Assembly (NCBI GenBank): GCA_002104905.1 | Contig: MCFE01000094.1 | Coordinates: 110,872-174,871, forward strand | Reading direction: 5' to 3' | Length of the DNA: 64,000 nt | From: Basidiobolus meristosporus CBS 931.73 | Lineage: Eukaryota; Basidiobolomycota; Basidiobolomycetes; Basidiobolales; Basidiobolaceae | Shown here: positions 58,701-64,000 of the stretch, piece by piece | How the letters are laid out: every line of letters begins with the position of its first letter | Position numbering within the stretch: the stretch's first letter is position 1 | Notes under the pieces: model-generated | Told to the model about the DNA's origin: nothing | Seen by the model: the letters and a program-made list of their open reading frames with translations, nothing else | Database searches by the model: none | Program-made: the position numbers and the translations under genes

Positions 58701-59749
58701 AGTACTTCTTTAAAGGTCAGTGTATGGCTTCCTTCACTGCTTCTAAGGTTTACTTGGATAGTTCCTTCTCCCACTGCATCAAGTGTTCTATCGTCACCCA
58801 TGAAAACCTTCTTAATTGGAATTTCTTGATATTGGGTAAAAAGTTCTTTTTGGTGTGTAAAGTGTTGGGAAGCTCCAGAGTCAATATACCACGTCTGAGA
58901 ATCCTTGTTTGTGGTCATATTTAGTGCAGATATGAATAGTCTATCTTCAGTTGTTACAGCATTTCCATATTCAGGCTTCTTTTGCTGATAATCTCTCTTT
59001 TTGAAACACCGGTCTGATGTGTGTCCTTTCCTTTTGCAGTAGTTGCAAAATAGGTTGCTGTTGCCTTTGTAGGGTCTTGGGTACCTCCTTTGTTGGTTAT
59101 CATTGCTTATTAAAGCATTTTCTTCTTCCTTCTTATTGGCGCTTGATTTTCTTAATTCTTCATCCAGGAGCCTTCCATATACGTAATTTAAGGTCAAATC
59201 TTCAGTTCTGGACTCTAGGGCTGATACAAGGCCCTGAAACTCGTCTGTCAGGCTATTCAGGATGGTAACTATCACATCCTCATCAGTAGTTGGTACGCCC
59301 ACAGATTCCATCTCATCTACCAGCAGGGTAATTCTGTTAATTAGATTTTTCATTTCTTCTCCTGGCAGCATCTTTGTAGTAAAGAATTTTCTTCTCAGAT
59401 ACATTTTCTTGGCAGCTGAACATGACTGGTAGGTGTCTTCTAATGCTTTCCAGGCATTCTTTGCCGTTTTTGCTCTTGAGCATTGAATTAGCAATTTGTC
59501 CTTGACATTAAGGCAAATGCAGTTAAAGGCACTTTGTTCTTTCTTCTGGTACTTCAAGGCTTCCTCTCCCACGTTTTTAGGAGGGCATTCTTCTCCCATG
59601 ACAATATCCCAAAGGCCTCTTTCTTGTAGCAGCATCTTCATCTTCACCTTCCACACTTGGTAGTTAGATCCATCCAACTTTTCAGCAGAGGGAAAAATTC
59701 CAGTAATAGCAGTAGTAGACATTGCAGAGAGTGACAGCTTGGGGCTCAT
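55778..59749 (-). CDS. Copia Gag-Pol polyprotein, 1,323 aa
   Basis: Domains in order: Gag (DUF4219/UBN2-like opening LDGSNYQVWKVKMKMLLQER), CCHC zinc knuckle (CNYCKRKGHTSDRC), aspartic protease (WYIDSGASQHFT), integrase with HHCC zinc finger (HRRFGHINF ... CEACIYGKQ) and the DDE core (HSDLCGP, KIRSDNGGEYTS), reverse transcriptase (MDVKTAFLNGELDEDVYMDQ, ALYVDDLI) and RNase H (GYSDADWGQNLEDRRSTTGY) ending TKPLARDKFEYLRSKLGL. The order protease-integrase-RT-RNase H is diagnostic of Ty1/copia. The start chosen is the ATG at 59749, five nt inside the 5' LTR boundary; the frame is also open through part of the LTR, but no ATG there is needed. All active-site residues are present. Gag and Pol share one frame with no shift. 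Confidence 0.95.
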   Translation of the reverse strand: MSPKLSLSAMSTTAITGIFPSAEKLDGSNYQVWKVKMKMLLQERGLWDIVMGEECPPKNVGEEALKYQKKEQSAFNCICLNVKDKLLIQCSRAKTAKNAWKALEDTYQSCSAAKKMYLRRKFFTTKMLPGEEMKNLINRITLLVDEMESVGVPTTDEDVIVTILNSLTDEFQGLVSALESRTEDLTLNYVYGRLLDEELRKSSANKKEEENALISNDNQQRRYPRPYKGNSNLFCNYCKRKGHTSDRCFKKRDYQQKKPEYGNAVTTEDRLFISALNMTTNKDSQTWYIDSGASQHFTHQKELFTQYQEIPIKKVFMGDDRTLDAVGEGTIQVNLRSSEGSHTLTFKEVLYVPEIAKNLLSVSKATAEGLSFSFDNSGCRITDQNGAHIASGIRDQNLYKLTYIPSYLEANISNLNEETPMLWHRRFGHINFDYLRKMIKDQLISGVKIDPPAILEHCEACIYGKQARQPFKSSGLIKTKKKLDLIHSDLCGPMQNLSLGGMKYLITFIDDYTRYTWVYFMERKEEALSKLREFKAMVERETGEKIKKIRSDNGGEYTSKLFIHFCKIHGIKQETTVPYSPQQNGVAERANRSIIDMARSMIHDQKLSYDFWAESVATAVYLKNRSYNRILRDSTPFEAWYGYRPSAEHLRIFGCTAYAKKLAGNQSKFEPKSVKCIFLGYCNESKAYRLYNTEAKKLIKSRDVLFDENSKFSQKMTSDDDENLISSPPIVRIESEQNNENFFTPEDSTTVVQPESVPRNIPEVIIPVSNARRSNRTRNSPNYYINEGTNLAYAYSVHVDEPQTVKEALNSPQTKFWRSAMTEEYQALMENQTWDLVKLPINRKSIGCRWVFKTKYKADGTIERYKARLVAKGYSQTKGLDYTETFAPVAKFNSIRLILAIAAKYKFFIHQMDVKTAFLNGELDEDVYMDQPDGFVDQDNPHLVCKLKKSLYGLKQSPRAWNCKIDSYLESLSFKRSNADYSIYYKPDRANPVLLALYVDDLIIAANNLKTLEETKSSLSKEFKMSDLGELSYYLGIKFSIDRSTQTITLSQSKYIQDILKKYKMEDCKPAATPMETNLNLVKTQPNQESLVPSESPDFPYQSMVGSLMYIMLGTRPDISYSVGVVSQHNQNYGSDHIAAVKRIFRYLKGTADICLRYTYKDSEQDLVGYSDADWGQNLEDRRSTTGYTFLYCKGAISWNSRKQPTVALSTTEAEYMAACEATKEAMWLRKLFTDLGLCQKTPITLFQDNQGCIQLGRNPTFHARTKHIDIRHHFIHEAIENNLVSLVYCPTDEMIADIFTKPLARDKFEYLRSKLGLVSMNI

Positions 59750-59753
59750 AACC
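59740..59753 (-). other. Candidate primer-binding site overlapping the start codon
   Basis: Immediately inside the 5' LTR the coding strand reads GGTTATGAGCCCCA, and the ATG of the polyprotein lies within it. It partly resembles copia-type PBS sequences complementary to initiator tRNA, but the match is not exact. Confidence 0.4.
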
Positions 59754-60103
59754 TGTTGTAAGAGTCTTGGAGATATTGGAAGTGATTGGGAGAACAAGTA
59801 GATTATGTGGTTTTCACTTAATGATTTATTGAATGTAAAAGTAGTATTTATACTTTTACATGGTCTTGGCATTACAAACACGTAGAATAGGTTAAGGAAG
59901 GTCCCAAGAACATGTGTGCAAAGTTTGGGGCTGTTTGGACAACTTTGAGAATTTTCATGTTCTGGGTACCTGGTATTTTGGTGAAAATATTCTAAGTAAA
60001 TCCCGACAAGGAATTTGGTCAGTATTCTCTAGGATTTGAAGATGATGATCTAAGTGACTAAGTTAGGTGAATATTTAGGTGGAAAATACGAATTTTTACA
60101 ACA
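59754..60103 (-). repeat. 5' LTR of the complete copia element
   Basis: 350 bp, no difference seen from the copy at 55417-55766 in a base-by-base reading. Confidence 0.95.
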
Positions 60104-60108
60104 GTTTC
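60104..60108. repeat. Target-site duplication, right copy (GTTTC)
   Basis: Matches 55412-55416. Confidence 0.9.
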
Positions 60109-60112
60109 AATA

Positions 60113-60444
60113 TGTTGTAAGAGTCTTAGAGATATTGGAAGTGATTTGGAGAACAAATAGATTATGTGGTTTTCACTTAATGATTTATTGAATGTAAAAG
60201 TAGTATTTATACTTTTACCTGGTCTTGGCATTACAAACACGTAGAATAGGTTAAGGAAGGTCCCAAAAGCATGTGTGCAAAGTTTTGGGCTGTTTGGACA
60301 ACTTTGAGAATTTTCATGTTCTGGGTAAATATTCTAAGTAAATCCCAACAAGGAATTTGGTCAGTATTCTCTAGGATTTGAAGGTAATGATCTAAGTGAC
60401 TAAGTTAGGTGAATATTTAGGTGGAAATACAAATTTTTACAACA
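60113..60444 (-). repeat. Older copia LTR, 332 bp
   Basis: Same termini as the complete element but with an internal deletion of about 18 bp (after TTCTGGGTA) and several substitutions. It is the 3' LTR of the truncated copy that follows. Confidence 0.93.
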
Positions 60445-61669
60445 CTCCCACTCAGCTAAATGTTCATACTGACTAGTCCTAATTTTGACCTAAGATATTC
60501 AAACTTGTCTCTAGCTAATGGTTTGGTAAGTATGTCTGCAATCATTTCATCTGTAGGACAGTAAACTAAGCTAACTAAGTTATTCTCTATAGCTTCACGT
60601 ATGAAATGATGTCTAATATCTATGTGCTTGGTTCTAGCATGAAAAGTTGGATTTCTACCTAATTGTATACATCCTTGATTATCTTGAAATAAAGTAATAG
60701 GCATTTTTTGATATAGGCCTAAATCTGTAAACAGCTTTCTTAACCACATTGCTTCTTTTGTAGCTTCACAGGCTGCCATAAACTCTGCCTCTGTGGTGGA
60801 AAGTGCTACGGTTGGTTGCTTTCTTGAATTCCATGAAGTTGCTCCTTTACAGTAAAGAAAGGTATATCCTGTGGTGGATCTTCTGTCTTCTAAATTTTGT
60901 CCCCAATCTGCATCAGAGTATCCCACAAGATTCTGTTCTGAATCCTTATAAGTGTATCTTAAGCAGATATCAGCAGTTCCTTTTAGGTATCTAAAAATCC
61001 GCTTAACTGCTGCAATATGATCAGATCCATAATTCTGATTATGTTGGCTGACAACTCCCACCAAATATAAGATATCTGGACATGTTCCAAGCATGATATA
61101 CACCAGACTGCCGACCTTAGATTGATAAGGAAAGTCAGGGCTTTCAGATGGCACCAAGCTCTCTTGATTTGGTTGAGTTTAGACCAAGTTAAGGTTTGTC
61201 TCCATTGGGGTAGCTGCCGGTTTACAGTCTTCCATTTTGTACTTCTTTAGTATATCTTGAATATACTTGGATTGACTTAGGGTGATAGTCTGGGTACTTC
61301 TGTCTATGGAGAACTTAATCCCTAAGTAGTAACTAAGTTCTCCTAAATCAGACATTGTGAACTCCTTAGATAGGTTGGATTTAGTCTCTTCCAATGTTTC
61401 TAGGTTATTGGTGGCTATAATAAGATCATCCACATATAGAGCTAATAGAACTGGATTTGCTCTATCTGGCTTATAGTATATACTATAGTCAGCATTGCTC
61501 CTTTTGAAACTCAAAGATTCCAAATAAGAATCTATCTTGCAATTCCAGGCTCTTGGTGATTGTTTGAGACCATATAGTGACTTTTTAAGCTTGCAGACCA
61601 AATGGGGGTTATTTTGGTCAATAAACCCATCAAGCTGGTCCATATACATGTCCTCATCAAGTTCTCCAT
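60445..61669 (-). pseudogene. Truncated, broken copia Pol copy (RT C-terminal part and RNase H)
   Basis: Covers the region from LNGELDED (RT) to the polyprotein end, about 95% alike to the complete element. It carries an in-frame stop at 61179-61181 where the intact copy has Lys (in the ETNLNLVKTQPNQ region). At 61670 homology ends mid-codon region and TTAGGGTTAGGG begins, so the 5' two thirds of the element and its 5' LTR are missing. Confidence 0.93.
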
Positions 61670-61684
61670 TTAGGGTTAGGGGGG
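61670..61684 (+). repeat. Interstitial telomere repeat at the copia break
   Basis: TTAGGGTTAGGGGGG directly abuts the broken copia copy on the left and the LINE 3' end on the right. Confidence 0.9.
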
Positions 61685-62933
61685 AGACAGTCACCAACAG
61701 GTGAAATCTTTATTTCAGTTGAAACAAAGAAGCCAGCACTACTGTTGTAGCTTTGATACAAGAGTGTGTAGCTGAGGGGAATTTGTAGGTAAGTTAATAA
61801 GAAGTGATGATAGTTCTTCAGTGCTCAAGACACTGTTCAGTGGTAAGTGGGGTAGCAAGAGAGGTAAGAATGACTTGTGAACAACATTAATGAGGGGAAT
61901 GTGATAAGGATTGATATTCATCATAAAGGGAGTGTGCTGCTGCAGATATTGCTGCCAAAGGTCTGTCAAGTACTTCAGGTAGGCCAGCTTGGGTTTTTCT
62001 GACTGCAGAATATAATGAGCAAACTGCTTGACTTCAGGATCTCCAAGTATAGTTCTCCAGCAGGAGCCAGGTGTTGTGTGGTGTGTTCTCTTCCAGGCCT
62101 TAATCAGTGGATTGTTGCAGTTGTGAAGTCTGAGGTATAATCTGGTTCTAAGGTAGAGAAGTCTGATCTTATAGGGCATAAACCCAAAAGCACCAAGAAT
62201 AGCATGTCTGTAGGGGCATTCAGGCAAATGAGGCACCAAGGAGGTAATGCACCATACTGTAAACTTGTCAAGCTTAGTGCAGTCTCTAGAAGTAAGAGAG
62301 AGAAGTGGTAAGCCAAATTCCAGGACAGGGAAGACAAACTGCTTGAGTAGAAGGAGGCAGCTGGGAGCTGAAGTTGTAGGAGGAGTAACAGCCAGTAGCT
62401 TGTGGAGTGCCTGTCTTGCCAGGATAATTCTCTTCTTCAGGTGTGCTCCAGAGTCTAGTCCAGTAGGAAGGAAAGGAAAGCCAAGATATGTAGCAGAAAC
62501 CTGAGCAGGTAGAGTGGAGTTCTCCAAGTTGATGGGAGAGCCCAAAGGTACAGTCTTTGCAATGGAAAGCTGGAGATTATTCTTCTGCAGATACTGGTGG
62601 ATGGTCTGGGAGTCTTGTTGCACATTGGAGGAGGATATTCTGATGTCATCAGCAAAGAGAGTAACCAGGCAGTCAGCTGAGAGTCTTGGGAAATCATTCA
62701 GGAAGATGGCAAACAGTATAGGACCAAGCACAGAGCCTTGAACCGCTCCATTAGGAACTGAGAACACAGCTGATTGCTCACTTGGGTGCAGAATTCTTGC
62801 TTGTGGATCCAGAAACAGGGACCTGACAAGGAGGGTGAGAGAGGTACTGGAGAAGCATTGCAACTTGGACCAAAGCAGATTTCTGTCAACTGAATCAAAG
62901 GCCTTAGTAATATCAAACAGAACAGAGGGATAC
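61685..62933 (-). mobile_element. 5'-truncated telomeric non-LTR retrotransposon, copy 1
   Basis: Bounded on both sides by TTAGGG repeats. On the minus strand it holds the C-terminal part of an RT ORF, a short 3' UTR with AATAAA, a TCACC-TGTT-GGTGA stem-loop (61691-61704) and ends in CTGTCT followed by a C-run. The 5' end is cut inside RT and capped with telomere repeat at 62934. Confidence 0.9.
61739..62932 (-). CDS. LINE reverse transcriptase, C-terminal part (5' truncated)
   Basis: About 397 codons open to the stop at 61739-61741. RT blocks in order: A, LFDITKAFDSVDRNLLWSKL (catalytic Asp); B, NGAVQGSVLGPILFAIFLND; C, LVTLFADDIRISS (catalytic Asp pair); then the thumb-like region AKTVPLGSPINLENS and a long C-terminal extension rich in Leu, His and Pro without an obvious zinc knuckle. 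The upstream RT fingers and any endonuclease are missing. This is a dead 5'-truncated copy with an undamaged 3' part, so recent. No start codon applies. Confidence 0.88.
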   Translation of the reverse strand, partial: YPSVLFDITKAFDSVDRNLLWSKLQCFSSTSLTLLVRSLFLDPQARILHPSEQSAVFSVPNGAVQGSVLGPILFAIFLNDFPRLSADCLVTLFADDIRISSSNVQQDSQTIHQYLQKNNLQLSIAKTVPLGSPINLENSTLPAQVSATYLGFPFLPTGLDSGAHLKKRIILARQALHKLLAVTPPTTSAPSCLLLLKQFVFPVLEFGLPLLSLTSRDCTKLDKFTVWCITSLVPHLPECPYRHAILGAFGFMPYKIRLLYLRTRLYLRLHNCNNPLIKAWKRTHHTTPGSCWRTILGDPEVKQFAHYILQSEKPKLAYLKYLTDLWQQYLQQHTPFMMNINPYHIPLINVVHKSFLPLLLPHLPLNSVLSTEELSSLLINLPTNSPQLHTLVSKLQQ

Positions 62934-62950
62934 TTAGGGTTAGGGGGGGG
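62934..62950 (+). repeat. Interstitial telomere repeat capping LINE copy 1
   Basis: TTAGGGTTAGGGGGGGG; follows the truncated RT and precedes a 12-bp SINE-tail remnant. Confidence 0.9.
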
Positions 62951-62962
62951 AGGAAAGTCACC
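62951..62962 (-). mobile_element. 12-bp 3'-terminal remnant of the SINE-like element
   Basis: AGGAAAGTCACC is exactly the 3' terminus of the element at 63252, sandwiched between telomere repeats. It looks like an extremely 5'-truncated insertion. Confidence 0.65.
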
Positions 62963-62970
62963 TTAGGGGG
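62963..62970 (+). repeat. Single telomere repeat unit with extended G-run
   Basis: TTAGGGGG followed by more G; separates the 12-bp remnant from LINE copy 2. Confidence 0.8.
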
Positions 62971-63213
62971 GGGAGACAGTCACCAACAGGTGAAATCTTT
63001 ATTTCAGTTGAAACAAAGAAGCCAGCGCTACTGTTGTAGCTTTGATACAAGAGTGTGTAGCTGAGGGGAATTTGTAGGTAAGTTAATAAGAAGTGATGAT
63101 AGTTCTTCAGTGCTCAAGACACTGTTCAGTGGGAAGGGGGGTAGCAAGAGAGGTAAGAATGACTTGTGAACAACATTAATGAGGGGAATGTGATAAGGAT
63201 TGATATTCATCAG
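62971..63213 (-). mobile_element. 5'-truncated telomeric non-LTR retrotransposon, copy 2 (about 240 bp)
   Basis: Matches the 3' end of copy 1 from the terminal C-run to the codon region NINPYHIPLINVVHKS with only a few differences (for example GCGCTA for GCACTA). It is cut 5' at about 63212 and capped by TTAGGG. Confidence 0.9.
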
Positions 63214-63251
63214 TTAGGGTTAGGGTTAGGGTTAGGGTTAGGGTTAGGGGG
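63214..63251 (+). repeat. Interstitial telomere array, six units
   Basis: Perfect TTAGGG units ending in a G5 run that joins the SINE-like element. Confidence 0.95.
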
Positions 63252-63328
63252 AGGAAAGTCACCAAGTGGTGAAATCTTTATTTACTTATGACAAGTATCC
63301 AAAGAAGCCATGTTAATCTGAAGTAATT

Positions 63329-63447
63329 CCTAGAAAGCTAGGTCTGAGAGATATCTTCCTGGTAAGCCAGGTCTGAGAGTTGAGAAGCTGAGTGGTACTG
63401 TATTTCCTAGTTAGCTAGGTCTGAGAGAGGTTTCCTGGAAAGCCAGG
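63329..63447. repeat. Four covarying short hairpin repeats inside the SINE-like element
   Basis: CCTAGAAAGCTAGG (63329-63342), CCTGGTAAGCCAGG (63358-63371), CCTAGTTAGCTAGG (63406-63419) and CCTGGAAAGCCAGG (63434-63447). Each is a 5-bp perfect stem with a 4-nt loop followed by a TCTGAGA-like spacer. The A-T pair in units 1 and 3 becomes G-C in units 2 and 4. Confidence 0.85.
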
Positions 63448-63696
63448 CCTGAGAAGTGAGAATCTGAGTATATCTGAGGTGAGTTTTACTGATTTGCGGT
63501 AGCTTGTTTGTGGCCAGAATGGCCAGTAGACTGGGGGAGCTTAGGGGGATTTCTGGGTGATCACTGGCCAAATTTACTAGGCAAATCTGACCAATTAGCA
63601 TTTCAAGGATTTCAGCCAATCAGAACCTTTACTTTGCCCGATGGTTGATCAAGCCATCTCCCAATGAGCACACATCAATTTATTGATCAAATTTTG

Positions 63697-63769
63697 TTGG
63701 ATCCAGGATTTGAACCCACAACCAAGGGTATGGAAGGGTTAGGGATAACCACAAGGCTAAGTGTTCTTG
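63697..63769 (-). ncRNA. tRNA-like head of the SINE (pol III promoter)
   Basis: A box and B box are about 30 bp apart, as in tRNA genes. The acceptor and T stems pair poorly, so this is a t-RNA-derived promoter and not a functional tRNA. Its anticodon-side region reads CCCTAACCC, the complement of the telomere repeat. Confidence 0.55.
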
Positions 63770-63770
63770 G

Positions 63771-64000
63771 TTAGGGTTAGGGTTAGGGTTAGGGTTAGGG
63801 TTAGGGTTAGGGTTAGGGTTAGGGTTAGGGTTAGGGTTAGGGTTAGGGTTAGGGTTAGGGTTAGGGTTAGGGTTAGGGTTAGGGTTAGGGTTAGGGTTAG
63901 GGTTAGGGTTAGGGTTAGGGTTAGGGTTAGGGTTAGGGTTAGGGTTAGGTTAGGGTTAGGGTTAGGGTTAGGGTTAGGGTTAGGGTTAGGGTTAGGTTAG
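63771..64000 (+). repeat. Terminal telomere array (TTAGGG)n
   Basis: About 38 tandem TTAGGG units to the window edge, with two shortened TTAGG units near 63947 and at the very end. Orientation puts the chromosome end at the right. Confidence 0.99.

Larger units (their letters stand above)
55417..60103 (-). mobile_element. Complete Ty1/copia LTR retrotransposon, 4,687 bp
   Basis: Two 350-bp LTRs (55417-55766 and 59754-60103) read as identical, start TGTTGTAA and end TTACAACA, and are flanked by the 5-bp duplication GTTTC. The internal ORF is open throughout. On the minus strand the right LTR is 5'. Identical LTRs, a perfect target duplication and an intact ORF mean a very recent insertion and probable activity. 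It landed a few bp from an older LTR (60113). Confidence 0.97.
63252..63770 (-). mobile_element. tRNA-headed SINE-like element sharing its 3' tail with the LINE, about 520 bp
   Basis: Bounded by telomere repeats on both sides. Read on the minus strand, the head has an A-box-like TAGCCTTGTGG (63748-63760) and a perfect B box GGTTCAAATCC (63706-63716), the internal pol III promoter layout of tRNA-derived SINEs. The body has no ORF but four small hairpin repeats. The tail has AATAAA, the TCACC-ACTT-GGTGA stem-loop (63259-63272) and a GGTGACTTTCCT end like the LINE 3' end. It probably depends on the LINE RT. The full-length copy is the terminal-most insertion before the array. Confidence 0.75.

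Noticed and set aside
61739-62932. Functional complete retrotransposon ORF
   Set aside because: The frame lacks its RT fingers and everything upstream because the element is truncated at a telomere repeat.
63761-64000. Open frame encoding an Arg-Val dipeptide repeat
   Set aside because: It is the translation of TTAGGG repeats and not a gene.

Overview
The window is one end of a fungal chromosome. Left of about 54.8 kb it is ordinary intron-bearing nuclear sequence. Introns are short (46-76 nt, with 59 nt recurring), have GT-AG ends and often a TACTAAC-like branch site. The right edge is an uninterrupted (TTAGGG)n array whose G-strand runs toward position 64000, so the right edge is the chromosome terminus. 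The mix of genes (Medusa-type developmental regulator, Ubp8, Rpc4, ingression-type C2 protein, plus a CASD1-type sialate/glycan O-acetyltransferase homologue, an UNC80-like giant protein, a UBOX5/RNF37-like U-box protein and a methylmalonyl-CoA epimerase) suggests an early-diverging, zygomycete-grade fungus rather than an ascomycete yeast. The species cannot be fixed from this sequence alone.

Layout. 0-12 kb: C-terminal gene fragment, a type I membrane protein, a YdcZ-type DMT membrane protein, mitochondrial methylmalonyl-CoA epimerase, a CAS1-domain O-acetyltransferase and a 7TM-RGS protein. 13.5-16 kb: an eight-exon Medusa-like regulator followed by about 4.8 kb of gene-poor DNA. 20.8-32.5 kb: a two-TM protein, CoA-binding protein, a tail-anchored coiled-coil protein, SAGA deubiquitinase Ubp8, ribosomal protein uL13, RNA polymerase III subunit Rpc4 and a secreted I9-type inhibitor. 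33.5-43.5 kb: GTP cyclohydrolase I and the nine-exon 2,237-residue UNC80-like gene. 44.7-54.8 kb: a small membrane protein, a Fic1/Inn1-like C2 protein with long proline-rich repeats, a U-box protein, a polysaccharide deacetylase and a GT1 glycosyltransferase.

54.9-64 kb is a subtelomere built from retroelements. A complete, apparently very young Ty1/copia element (identical 350-bp LTRs, 5-bp target duplication GTTTC, open 1,323-codon ORF) sits among older LTR copies. An older copia copy is cut off by a telomere repeat. Beyond it lie 5'-truncated copies of a non-LTR retrotransposon and of a tRNA-headed SINE-like element, all in one orientation, each separated by TTAGGG repeats. The LINE and SINE share a 3' tail with a TCACC-N4-GGTGA stem-loop, an AATAAA and a terminal C-run that abuts the G-run of TTAGGG. 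This looks like a telomere-targeted LINE/SINE pair that primes on the G-strand end, and it is the most interesting system in the window.

All splice models are my own manual joins. Frames and phases were checked by summing exon lengths, but no transcript data or searches were available.
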